Below, piece after piece: positions 26,830-35,499 of a stretch of 64,000 bases of DNA; the stretch's first letter is position 1; every line of letters begins with the position of its first letter. The position numbers were made by a program, and so were the translations under genes. Source of the stretch: Lachnospiraceae bacterium (lineage in GTDB: Bacteria; Bacillota; Clostridia; Lachnospirales; Lachnospiraceae); NCBI GenBank assembly GCA_910575565.1, contig CAJTFL010000008.1, positions 74,179 through 138,178 on the forward strand. Direction: 5' to 3'. The notes under the pieces were generated by a model that did not search any database, had not been told where the DNA came from, and saw only the letters and a list, made by a program, of their open reading frames with translations.

Positions 26830-28956
26830 TTGGCTGGAACTGGAAGAGAATATCCGTTGGAAAGAACCAGGAATATTGGGATTATGGCTCATATCGATGC
26901 GGGCAAGACCACATTGACCGAGCGTATCCTTTATTATACTGGTGTTAACTATAAAATCGGTGATACTCATGAAGGCACTGCCACCATGGACTGGATGGAG
27001 CAGGAGCAGGAAAGAGGCATTACCATCACTTCGGCAGCAACCACCTGCCACTGGACGCTGCAGGAAAACTGCAAGAATAAGCCAGGGGCCCTGGAGCACA
27101 GGATCAATATCATCGATACCCCAGGACACGTTGACTTTACGGTAGAGGTAGAGCGTTCCCTCCGTGTATTAGACGGCGCAGTGGGTGTGTTTTGTGCAAA
27201 GGGCGGCGTTGAGCCCCAGTCCGAGAATGTATGGCGTCAGGCCGACACCTACAATGTACCCCGTATGGCATTCATCAATAAGATGGATATCCTTGGGGCG
27301 GACTTTTACGGTGCGGTAGAGCAGATCCGTACCCGTCTGGGCAAGAACGCCATCTGCCTGCAGCTGCCTATCGGCAAGGAAGACGAGTTTAAGGGCATCA
27401 TCGATCTGTTTGAGATGAAGGCGTATATCTATAATGACGAGAAGGGCGAGGACATCTCCATCACCGATATCCCGGAGGATATGGCGGATGAGGCGGAGCT
27501 GTACCGCAGCGAGCTGGTAGAGAAGATTTGCGAGCTGGACGACGATCTGATGATGCAGTATCTGGAGGGCGAGGAGCCTTCTATAGACGCACTGAAGGCA
27601 GGCTTAAGGAAGGCCACCTGCGAGTGCACCGCTATCCCGGTTTGCTGCGGGACGGCTTACCGGAACAAGGGCGTGCAGAAGCTTCTGGATGCAATCCTGG
27701 AGTTCATGCCGGCCCCCACGGACATCCCGGCCATCAAGGGCACGGATTTAGAGGGCAACGAGGTAGAGCGCCATTCTTCCGATGACGAGCCGTTCTCCGC
27801 CTTGGCATTTAAGATTATGACCGATCCCTTCGTTGGGAAGCTGGCATTCTTCCGGGTATATTCCGGAACCATGAATTCCGGTTCCTACGTGTTAAATGCG
27901 ACGAAGGGCAAAAAAGAGCGTGTAGGCCGTATCTTACAGATGCACGCCAATAAGCGTGCGGAGCTGGATAAGGTTTATTCCGGCGATATTGCCGCGGCGG
28001 TAGGCTTTAAGCTGACCACTACCGGCGATACCATCTGCGACGAGCAGCATCCGGTTATCCTGGAATCCATGGAGTTCCCGGAGCCGGTTATCGATATCGC
28101 TATCGAGCCGAAAACGAAGGCGGGCCAGGATAAGATGGGCATTGCCCTGGCAAAGCTTGCCGAGGAAGATCCTACCTTCCGCGTCCACACGGACAAGGAA
28201 ACCGGCCAGACCATCATTTCCGGTATGGGCGAGCTTCATCTGGAGATTATCGTAGACCGTCTCCTTCGCGAGTTTAACGTGGAGGCGAACGTAGGCGCTC
28301 CCCAGGTTGCCTATAAGGAAACCTTCACCAAGGAAGTTTCCGTGGACAGCAAGTACGCAAGGCAGTCCGGCGGACGCGGACAGTACGGCCACTGCAAGGT
28401 TATCTTCACGCCTATGGATCCCAACGGCGAGAAGACCTTCGAGTTTGAGTCCACTGTTGTGGGCGGCGCCATCCCGAAGGAATATATCCCGGCTGTAGGC
28501 GAAGGCATCGAAGAGGCGGCTAAGTCCGGCGTGCTGGGCGGATTTCCGGTGCTGGGCGTCCACGCAAATGTATTCGACGGCTCCTACCATGAAGTTGACT
28601 CTTCGGAGATGGCATTCCACATCGCCGGTTCCATGGCCTTTAAAGACGCCATGAACAAGGGCGGGGCAGTGCTGTTAGAGCCGATCATGAAGGTGGAAGT
28701 CACCATGCCGGAAGAATATATGGGCGACGTAATCGGCGACATTAACTCCCGCCGGGGGCGCATCGAGGGCATGGAAGATATCGGCGGCGGCAAGATGGTT
28801 AAGGGCTATGTGCCGTTAGCGGAAATGTTCGGCTATTCCACAGACCTTCGTTCCAAGACCCAGGGCCGCGGCAACTACTCCATGTTCTTTGAGAAATACG
28901 AGCCGGTGCCCAAGTCCATCCAGGAGAAGGTGCTCAGCGAGCATAAAGGGAAATAA
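26830..28956 (+). CDS. fusA: Elongation factor G
   Basis: 708 aa with a TTG start after GAAGGAGG. This translocation GTPase shows G1 AHIDAGKTT, switch [14 protein letters not shown]3 DTPGHVDF, G4 NKMD and G5 GTA. Domain IV carries SGGRGQYGH and domain V ends [19 protein letters not shown]. It follows rpsG by 26 bases. tuf has its own promoter after a 139-base gap. Confidence 0.97.
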   Translation: MAGTGREYPLERTRNIGIMAHIDAGKTTLTERILYYTGVNYKIGDTHEGTATMDWMEQEQERGITITSAATTCHWTLQENCKNKPGALEHRINIIDTPGHVDFTVEVERSLRVLDGAVGVFCAKGGVEPQSENVWRQADTYNVPRMAFINKMDILGADFYGAVEQIRTRLGKNAICLQLPIGKEDEFKGIIDLFEMKAYIYNDEKGEDISITDIPEDMADEAELYRSELVEKICELDDDLMMQYLEGEEPSIDALKAGLRKATCECTAIPVCCGTAYRNKGVQKLLDAILEFMPAPTDIPAIKGTDLEGNEVERHSSDDEPFSALAFKIMTDPFVGKLAFFRVYSGTMNSGSYVLNATKGKKERVGRILQMHANKRAELDKVYSGDIAAAVGFKLTTTGDTICDEQHPVILESMEFPEPVIDIAIEPKTKAGQDKMGIALAKLAEEDPTFRVHTDKETGQTIISGMGELHLEIIVDRLLREFNVEANVGAPQVAYKETFTKEVSVDSKYARQSGGRGQYGHCKVIFTPMDPNGEKTFEFESTVVGGAIPKEYIPAVGEGIEEAAKSGVLGGFPVLGVHANVFDGSYHEVDSSEMAFHIAGSMAFKDAMNKGGAVLLEPIMKVEVTMPEEYMGDVIGDINSRRGRIEGMEDIGGGKMVKGYVPLAEMFGYSTDLRSKTQGRGNYSMFFEKYEPVPKSIQEKVLSEHKGK

Positions 28957-29001
28957 AATCAATTAAAATCAATTTGCTTAACCAGATGGTAAAGAATAGG
29001 C

Positions 29002-29030
29002 TTGAAAAATCCGTTTAAATCAAATATAAT
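29002..29030 (+). promoter_or_regulatory. Sigma-A promoter of tuf
   Basis: TTGAAA (29002-29007), 17-base spacer, TATAAT (29025-29030), 66 bases before the tuf start. Confidence 0.85.
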
Positions 29031-29095
29031 GGAAACTAGCCTGATATTAAAACTATAATAGCCGATAAGGCGCAAATTAAGGAGGACGTTATAAA

Positions 29096-30289
29096 ATGGC
29101 AAAAGCTAAGTTTGAGAGAACCAAACCCCATTGTAACATTGGCACCATCGGCCACGTTGACCATGGTAAGACCACTTTAACCGCTGCAATCACCAAGACT
29201 TTACATGAAAGGTTTGGTACTGGTGAAGCTGTAGCTTTCGAGAATATCGATAAGGCTCCGGAAGAGAGAGAGCGTGGAATCACCATCTCCACCGCACACG
29301 TTGAGTATGAGACGACTAACCGTCACTATGCACACGTTGACTGCCCAGGCCATGCTGACTATGTAAAGAACATGATCACTGGTGCTGCTCAGATGGACGG
29401 CGCTATCTTAGTTGTAGCTGCTACCGACGGTGTTATGGCTCAGACCCGTGAGCACATCCTGTTATCCCGTCAGGTAGGCGTACCTTATATCGTAGTGTTC
29501 ATGAACAAGTGCGATATGGTAGACGATCCCGAGCTGTTAGAGCTGGTTGAGATGGAAATCCGTGACCTGTTAAACGAGTACGAGTTCCCGGGCGATGACA
29601 TTCCGGTTATCCAGGGTTCCGCGTTAAAGGCTCTGGAGGATCCCTCCAGCGAGTGGGGCGACAAGGTTGTCGAGCTGATGGATGCCGTAGACTCCTACGT
29701 TCCGGATCCTGTACGCGATACCGATAAGCCGTTCTTAATGCCTGTAGAAGACGTATTCTCCATCACTGGCCGCGGTACGGTTGCTACCGGCCGTGTAGAG
29801 CGTGGTACGCTGCATCTGTCTGACGAGGTTGAGATCGTTGGTATCTCCGAGGAGACCCGTAAGGTTGTTGTTACCGGTATCGAGATGTTCCGTAAGCTGT
29901 TAGACGAGGCCCGCGCTGGTGATAACATTGGTGCTCTGCTTCGTGGCGTTCAGAGGACGGAGATCGAGAGAGGCCAGTGCCTTTGCAAGCCCGGCTCCGT
30001 AAAGTGCCATAACAAGTTTACCGCTCAGGTATACGTCCTGACCAAGGATGAAGGCGGCCGTCATACTCCGTTCTTCAACAACTACCGTCCGCAGTTCTAC
30101 TTCAGAACTACCGACGTTACCGGTGTTTGCGATCTGCCCGAAGGCACTGAGATGTGTATGCCTGGCGACAACGTAGAGATGACCGTAGAGCTGATCCATC
30201 CGGTAGCTATGGAGCAGGGTCTTCGCTTCGCTATCCGTGAAGGCGGCAGGACCGTTGGATCCGGCAGGGTTGTTTCTATCCTGGAGTAA
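29096..30289 (+). CDS. tuf: Elongation factor Tu
   Basis: 397 aa, the standard length. It delivers aminoacyl-tRNA to the ribosome as the GTP form. G1 is GHVDHGKTT, switch I is [17 protein letters not shown]3 is DCPGHADY, G4 is NKCD and G5 is SALK. Domains II and III are complete to the C-terminus [20 protein letters not shown] precedes the ATG. Codon use is strongly biased, as expected for the most abundant protein. Confidence 0.98.
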   Translation: MAKAKFERTKPHCNIGTIGHVDHGKTTLTAAITKTLHERFGTGEAVAFENIDKAPEERERGITISTAHVEYETTNRHYAHVDCPGHADYVKNMITGAAQMDGAILVVAATDGVMAQTREHILLSRQVGVPYIVVFMNKCDMVDDPELLELVEMEIRDLLNEYEFPGDDIPVIQGSALKALEDPSSEWGDKVVELMDAVDSYVPDPVRDTDKPFLMPVEDVFSITGRGTVATGRVERGTLHLSDEVEIVGISEETRKVVVTGIEMFRKLLDEARAGDNIGALLRGVQRTEIERGQCLCKPGSVKCHNKFTAQVYVLTKDEGGRHTPFFNNYRPQFYFRTTDVTGVCDLPEGTEMCMPGDNVEMTVELIHPVAMEQGLRFAIREGGRTVGSGRVVSILE

Positions 30290-30361
30290 TTTGGCAGGAT
30301 TTTTATCGAGAATTGCTCTGCAATTTTTGATAAGCGATAATCGAGTAAGATTAATGAGATT

Positions 30362-30394
30362 AAGGCTTCTGGGAATTTTCCTGGGAGCCTTTTT
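30362..30394 (+). terminator. Intrinsic terminator of tuf
   Basis: AAGGCT (30362-30367) pairs with AGCCTT (30386-30391) with further G-C and wobble pairs inside, ending in TTTTT. Confidence 0.82.
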
Positions 30395-30705
30395 ATGTAC
30401 ACGGGGCGGAAAGGAAATATGCCGCTGAAGCGGCTCGCCCCGGCACGGCGAGTAGGAAAAAAACCACCCCTACTTGATTCGTATGGCGGAAGGTGATTCT
30501 TAGGTGCGCTGTAGCATTAGACAAAAACGGAGATGTCCGTCCAACAGAGAAAGTTTGAATAGCTGCATGAATAGAAAAATGCGTGAAAAAGTATATTTTT
30601 CGGTATTATGTAGGAGAATTGTGTGGTAAAATTAAAATATTAAAGGCAGGAAACTGTTGTGTAAGAATGTTGGAAGAGATTTGTCTAAGCTTTAGGAGGG
30701 GGAGA
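30395..30705 (+). other. Gene-free stretch with a bulged stem-loop
   Basis: CGGGGCG (30402-30408) pairs with CGCCCCG (30436-30442), enclosing GCCGCT/AGCGGC. A second weak hairpin (GAGTAGG with CCTACTT) follows at about 30449-30474. No credible gene is visible and no known RNA family was recognised. The rest of the stretch, up to the ATPase start at 30706, shows nothing clear. Confidence 0.35.
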
Positions 30706-31962
30706 ATGGATCGTCTGTTTATAACAAAATTGGATATTAATCAGGTCAGGCATTTAAGCGGTATTTCCATTCCTTTTTCGGAAAATGAAATGAAACATTT
30801 GATTTTGACTGGGAAGAATGGCAGCGGGAAGACCAGCGTAGTGGAGGCGATGGCAAAATATTTAAGTAATGTATTTAGTGATATACATTTTATGGATAGA
30901 GAGGAGTGGCTGATTAACAACCAAAATTTAAAAAAGGGTGCAGTGCAGCATGGACAGGATGAAGGGGAAATCTTTAGGCTGGAAAAGGAAATCAATCGGT
31001 TGGAAAAGGATATAAAACGAAGCAGAAATGGATTAAAGATAGAGTTTAACCGAAAAGCAGGCAGTATTTTTGCCATGAAAGAAAGATACCATTATGTTTT
31101 AGCATATTATCAGGCAGATCGGATATTTGAGGTGGTTCAGCCGAAACATATAGAAAAAGTATCCTTAAGGGATGATTATGGGATAGGGGAATTTCCGCGC
31201 AATGAGTTTGTGAAGTATTTATTGGATTTGAAAATGACGGAAGCGTTAGCGAGGAATAGTCACAAAACAGAGAAGGCTGACGGGATAAAAACATGGTTTA
31301 CGGAATTTGAAAAGCTTTTAAAGAAGATATTTGAAGATGAATCGATAAAATTGGAATTTGACGAGGATGCTTTTGCTTTCCATATTTTACAGCAGGGGAA
31401 AGAGCCTTTTGACTTTAATACATTATCCAGAGGATATCAGGCTGTGCTGGATATCGTCTTAGACATTATTATGCGTATGCAGAACCAGACGCAGCGTTCA
31501 TTTGATTTCCATGTTCCGGGAATCGTGTTGGTTGATGAGATTGATGCGCATTTGCATCTGGAGCTTCAAAAGAATATTATGCCGTTGCTGACAACAATTT
31601 TTCCTAATATTCAGTTTATTGTAACTTCACATTCGCCATTTATCCTTAACAGTATAAGGAATGCCGTGATTTACGATTTGGAAAATCACCTATTAGTGGA
31701 AAATGGGTTGGACAACGTACCATATGATGGGATTGTGGAGGGATATTTTGGCGCAGATAAGCTGTCCGATATGCTGAAAGAAAAATTTGGGCAATATAAG
31801 CGACTGGTAAAAAAGGAAAATTTATCGGATGATGAACTGAATAAGCTTGCAGAATTGGAATTATATCTGGATGAGATACCGGATTATCTTGCGCTGGGTA
31901 TCACAACTGAGTATCAGCGATTGAAAATAGAATTTATGAACCGGGAGGATATGCATGGTTAA
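30706..31962 (+). CDS. AAA family ATPase (defence-type, PtuA/AAA_21-like)
   Basis: 418 aa from the ATG at 30706, chosen for the GGAGGGGG site just upstream. Walker A is GKNGSGKT (36-43), a coiled stretch (LEKEINRLEKDIKRSRNG) follows, Walker B is VLVDEIDAHLH (D277, E278) and the His-switch is TSHSPF (H309). Structure and length fit the SMC-like single ATPases that partner HNH proteins in Septu and certain retron effectors. It overlaps the HNH-type gene by eight bases. Base composition is more AT-rich than the preceding core genes, consistent with transfer. Confidence 0.8.
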   Translation: MDRLFITKLDINQVRHLSGISIPFSENEMKHLILTGKNGSGKTSVVEAMAKYLSNVFSDIHFMDREEWLINNQNLKKGAVQHGQDEGEIFRLEKEINRLEKDIKRSRNGLKIEFNRKAGSIFAMKERYHYVLAYYQADRIFEVVQPKHIEKVSLRDDYGIGEFPRNEFVKYLLDLKMTEALARNSHKTEKADGIKTWFTEFEKLLKKIFEDESIKLEFDEDAFAFHILQQGKEPFDFNTLSRGYQAVLDIVLDIIMRMQNQTQRSFDFHVPGIVLVDEIDAHLHLELQKNIMPLLTTIFPNIQFIVTSHSPFILNSIRNAVIYDLENHLLVENGLDNVPYDGIVEGYFGADKLSDMLKEKFGQYKRLVKKENLSDDELNKLAELELYLDEIPDYLALGITTEYQRLKIEFMNREDMHG

Positions 31963-32467
31963 GATTAAGCGTTCTTTTCCGGCGCCTTCATCGTTAGCCG
32001 AGGAAGCGAAGAGAAACGGAAAATACGATAGAGAAGATGTGATAAAACGGTTACAGAAAGATTTCCACAATAAATGCTATATTTGCGAAATGAAAGAATT
32101 GCAGGATCCGGAAAAATATTTATCTTTTCACCTTAACGATAATGAAGTGGCTGTGAGCATATCGGATTTGCAGGATGAGGTGCAGAAATGGACGGCGTTG
32201 TTAGTGACAGAAGTATTTTCCAAGAGGAATACAGGGATGCGGACTTATACAAGTGATGAACGTCTGAAGTTGCTTCAAAAGGAAATGAATATTTTATATA
32301 AACAGCTTGAAAAACTATATAAGTATCCAAATTCTAAAATAACTATGCGGACAATTTGCTGTTTATTAAAAAGGGAATCTGCATTTGCGGCATTTAAACG
32401 GTGTTATGTACGGGAACATCTTGCAGAATATCCGGAATTACAGAAATACGTGGAATTAGATGGATAG
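31955..32467 (+). CDS. HNH/PtuB-type partner protein lacking its HNH core
   Basis: 170 aa. The N-terminus (VKIKRSFPAP, then a helix to DFHNKCYICEMKELQ) and the C-terminal helical half (RNTGMRTYTSDERLKLLQKE to the end) match proteins of the PtuB/TIGR02646-like HNH family paired with such ATPases. Family members normally carry, between these halves, a stretch with catalytic His-Asn-His and a second CxxC. Here Q50 is followed at once by DPEKYL, so only the first CxxC (C41, C44) remains. The frame is intact, suggesting an in-frame deletion of about 40 codons near 32105. The protein is probably a dead nuclease. Confidence 0.65.
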   Translation: MVKIKRSFPAPSSLAEEAKRNGKYDREDVIKRLQKDFHNKCYICEMKELQDPEKYLSFHLNDNEVAVSISDLQDEVQKWTALLVTEVFSKRNTGMRTYTSDERLKLLQKEMNILYKQLEKLYKYPNSKITMRTICCLLKRESAFAAFKRCYVREHLAEYPELQKYVELDG

Positions 32468-32559
32468 AAGATTGCCATGGAGCCGTTTAGGAAACTACAG
32501 CTTTGGCTTGGCTGTGTCCATGGATGTGCAGCAAAAGATTAGGATTAGGGGGATTTGAG

Positions 32560-34224
32560 ATGAAAAAATCGGTTTTAGCATTGTGGATAGCAATTTCATT
32601 AACCGGCCTTTCCTTAGCCGGGGTCTGGGGATTTGCCTGGTATTATTATATTGTCCAGGGGAATTTAAGGACAGGGGATGGTTCTTCCGGAAACGGCAGG
32701 GGAGGAAGCGGGGCTGGCGGATCTAATGGATCAGGATCGGAATCGGCCTTGCTGGGGGAAATGAGCGGCACGGTAAAGGATGAGGATACCGGGGAGCCGA
32801 TAGAGGGAGCTTCGGTGCAGTGGCAGCTGGAAGGGACGGCTTCGTCGGTGTTTACGGATGATAATGGGTGTTTTTCTATCCCGGATTTGGAGCCGGGGCA
32901 GTACCGGCTGCTGGTGACGAAGGAAGGCTATGAAGACAGTGGTGAAATGGGGGTTCCGGTAGATGAAGATACGGCTACCGTGCTTCTGGACGATATTTTA
33001 CTGAAAAAGGAAGTGGATTTTTACCAGTATCTGCGGGAAGTCCATATCCCGGATGTGGGGGAAGCTTCCCGGGAAGGCCTGACGGTGGGGAACGTGCAGA
33101 ATATGGAGAGCATGGGGATCCTGCTGCAGCCGGCAGGCGGGCTGGGCTTTTTAAGCGGAGATGTGCGGGATTACGACAATGATGGGGCGAAGGAGATGAT
33201 CGCCATCGATGTGGTCTGCACCACCATGGGGGAAACGGATCTGGGGCGTTTAGGGTATCACCGGGGAGAAGCCCCTTGCCTTGCCCTGGATCTGCAGCTG
33301 TACGGCGCGGTGGACGGCCAGGTGCAGCTTTTGGATTCGGTATATATCACGGAGATGGAACGGGTAAGCTGGGGTCCGATGGTATTTGGCGTGCAGGATC
33401 AGGATGGCAGATTTTATTTTTACGGGTACAGCTCCATGACGGATTACACTACCTATGGCAGCCGTCCTTTTACCGTATATCATGTGGAAGATAAGAAGCT
33501 GGTAATGGACTATATAGGAGGCCACATTGGCTGGGGTCAGAGCAGCTACCAGGGAGATCCCAATGCGGCTTTGGGAACCAGGAATTTAAGCCTTTTGGAT
33601 ACGCCCTTGGAGTATGTGTATAATTGCTTAAAGCAGGGGGAAAATCCTTTGGAGGAGAATTTAAGGAAGCTGCGGGGCAGCGTCTTTACCTGCATTACCA
33701 TGGAACGCTCAGGAAGCGGCATCCTTTACCAGGCTAACGATTATACCTTTATTTCCACAGTCCTCCAAAGAGGAGAGGATGCCGTAAAGGATAAACGGCC
33801 AGGAATCCCTAAGGAATACCAGCAGCCCCAACAGGCTCCGGGAGCGGAGGGGGAGGCGGATGCATTGATGGAATCCATCACCGCCGCCACAGGGATTGCC
33901 CTCGTAAAGGAGACAAAGGATGTGGGGGAAAACCTTCTCCTGGTGGGCTATAAAGCCCCAGGCGGAACTTCCGTGAGGATTACTTTTGACCAGGCAAGCG
34001 GCCAGAGAAAAACCTTGATTGTATCCTCTTCCGGCGGAAACCGGACAGCAGAGTGGACGGCCCTTAAGGATGCCTTTTTATCTTCCCCAGAGCTTGGCCT
34101 TGACCGAGGGACGTTCGGGGAATATTTCGGAGAATGCAGCTTTAACCTGGGAAGCAAGGAAGGAAACGGAGCCAGGGTGATGGTAGGCAATGCGGGAAGC
34201 TGCGTGCTGAATATCCAGTGGTAA
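32560..34224 (+). CDS. Membrane-anchored protein with carboxypeptidase-regulatory-like (CNA-B-like) domain
   Basis: 554 aa from the ATG at 32560. An N-terminal membrane helix (about 4-28) is followed by a Gly/Ser-rich linker of about 35 residues, then a beta-sandwich domain beginning MSGTVKDEDTGEPIEGASVQ and ending in the strand DDILLKK. The remaining 370 residues form a large domain, probably extracellular, that I do not recognise; it contains the aspartate-rich stretch VRDYDNDGAKEMIAIDV, suggestive of calcium binding. Base composition returns to that of the core genome. Possibly a surface protein; role unknown. Confidence 0.6.
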   Translation: MKKSVLALWIAISLTGLSLAGVWGFAWYYYIVQGNLRTGDGSSGNGRGGSGAGGSNGSGSESALLGEMSGTVKDEDTGEPIEGASVQWQLEGTASSVFTDDNGCFSIPDLEPGQYRLLVTKEGYEDSGEMGVPVDEDTATVLLDDILLKKEVDFYQYLREVHIPDVGEASREGLTVGNVQNMESMGILLQPAGGLGFLSGDVRDYDNDGAKEMIAIDVVCTTMGETDLGRLGYHRGEAPCLALDLQLYGAVDGQVQLLDSVYITEMERVSWGPMVFGVQDQDGRFYFYGYSSMTDYTTYGSRPFTVYHVEDKKLVMDYIGGHIGWGQSSYQGDPNAALGTRNLSLLDTPLEYVYNCLKQGENPLEENLRKLRGSVFTCITMERSGSGILYQANDYTFISTVLQRGEDAVKDKRPGIPKEYQQPQQAPGAEGEADALMESITAATGIALVKETKDVGENLLLVGYKAPGGTSVRITFDQASGQRKTLIVSSSGGNRTAEWTALKDAFLSSPELGLDRGTFGEYFGECSFNLGSKEGNGARVMVGNAGSCVLNIQW

Positions 34225-34347
34225 AGGGCAGGGGGAAACTCTTATTATGGCGGAAGGGTAATTATCCTTCTGGATGAATATAGAGTATTGAATCGTGTTA
34301 AAACCATGATTAAAATCAATAACAAAAATTCCGAGAAGGAGACCAAG

Positions 34348-34741
34348 ATGGGAAATGAATTGATTTTGCCGGAAAATTATAAACAAACATATGACAAGAT
34401 TGTGAAAATGATTGAAGCTGATTGAAACTGCAAAACATAAAATATTTGAGACTGCTAATTTTCAGACCGTATATTTGTTTTGGCATATAGGACAAGAGCT
34501 AAAAGATAATATTTTGAACGGACAGAAGGCAGAATATGGAATATCCATTGTGAAAAATATGAGCAAAGATTTAGAAAACGCAATCTTGGCAGACTTGGAA
34601 AAATTTATTTTGGAAATGGGAACAGATTTTGCTTACAAGGGCGCTGGGACTTATTTTAGACTATATGAATCTTTCCTGGACGCACATCAATCCCAGCCAA
34701 TATACCCACCAGTGGCTGGAGCTGGAGATGGATGGGCATAA
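34348..34741 (+). pseudogene. DUF1016/YhcG-type nuclease remnant
   Basis: From the ATG at 34348 the frame reads MGNELILPENYKQTYDKIV and stops in ATTGA. A second frame (34412) continues with LIETAKHKIFETANFQTVYL and FWHIGQELKDNILNG, the N-terminal domain of the DUF1016 family. After MSKDLE it jumps to ILADLEKFILEMGTDFAY, which corresponds to the start of the C-terminal PD-(D/E)XK nuclease domain of these proteins. So the gene has a frameshift, an internal deletion and a lost 3' end. Intact members are implicated in DNA cleavage and phage-related functions. Confidence 0.65.
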
Positions 34742-34966
34742 GGGCTTTGCAGAGCGGGTTCGCTGATTACGGGGAATACAATGCCAATACGTTTTGGAGC
34801 AGTTATTTTGGGTTTTGAGCGGGCGTAGTTTTTAGGAAAAACATACATGAAAACATATTGCCTGTTCAGCTGCACCCATTCGCACTGCGCAGCGTCCCTT
34901 TAGGGAAAATCGTGCCCGGCGGCACTTTCCGCTGCTTACGCAGCTCCTTTTGCTCATAGACGGGCG
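34742..34966. other. Gene-free stretch after the DUF1016 remnant
   Basis: Another frame here (roughly 34663-34767) reads WTHINPSQYTHQWLELEMDG and a few more residues, probably the tail of a lost mobile-element gene that I cannot name. The remainder has short stems (CCCTTTAGGG near 34900) but no gene. Confidence 0.3.
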
Positions 34967-35215
34967 CTCCCTCAGTCAAAATTGATGGATGAAAATTCGT
35001 GTGCGGGTAGTGTTTTTAATTTTGTGTCTTTTCCCTTCCATCTTATTCCAGAGGCCAGGTGTGGGCAGAGCCCACAAGCCCTTATAAATGCTGGGTTTCC
35101 GGCTAATTATAGTTGGTAAAAATCTGCCGAGGAAAAATCTAAAGACACAAAATTATTTACACCCTCTTCGTGCGAGCACGATTTTTACCCATGCGATTCT
35201 GACTGGCTGAACTAT
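34967..35215. repeat. Hairpin repeat copy 1, split by an insertion
   Basis: The left half CAGTCAAAATTGATGGATG (from about 34972) and the right half ending CTGGCTGAACTATT (35202-35215) are arms of the same large hairpin repeat found intact at 58881-58964. The halves are separated by the inserted element at 35002-35166. Confidence 0.6.
35002..35166. mobile_element. 165-bp IS-derived element (MITE-like) inside a hairpin repeat
   Basis: The ends are imperfect inverted repeats containing AATTTTGTGTCTTT (about 35019-35032) and AAAGACACAAAATT (35141-35154), next to GGGT/ACCC. TTCGTG occurs just outside both ends (34996-35001, 35167-35172), fitting a target-site duplication. The termini resemble those of IS256-like elements, but the inside (about 110 bases) encodes nothing. 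The IS family name is tentative. Confidence 0.55.
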
Positions 35216-35228
35216 TTTAATAAAATAA

Positions 35229-35257
35229 AACGTCTGGCTTTAGCCGGGCGTTTTTTT
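35229..35257. terminator. Terminator abutting the left repeat of switch A
   Basis: AAACGTCTGGC pairs with GCCGGGCGTTT around TTTA, followed by seven T on the plus strand. The minus strand runs into TTTTATTTTATT, so it should work both ways. It shields the segment from upstream reading and would stop a promoter that faces left. Confidence 0.8.
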
Positions 35258-35280
35258 CGTGGATTCCCCGAATCTGCGAA
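35255..35280 (+). repeat. Left 26-bp inverted repeat (IRL) of switch A; recombination core site
   Basis: The site consists of arm TTCGTGGATTC, centre CCC and arm GAATCTGCGAA (preceded by T), an imperfect dyad as expected for a tyrosine recombinase core site. Its reverse complement occurs at 37239-37264. Confidence 0.9.
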
Positions 35281-35499
35281 ATCAATCCATGGCACAGACC
35301 TTTCCACACATAGCGCCAAAATTCAAAAACCGGCTGTAAGCAACGAACAATCAAGCTGCAGCACCGCTTAAACAGCATGGGCTTTGACTTCCACGGCCAT
35401 TCATTAAATGCTCGCTAAATGCACATACAATGCTCTAAATGCTTGCGCAAACACGGCACTCGGCGCATTACACGTAAAACAGCACATCTATATATAATC

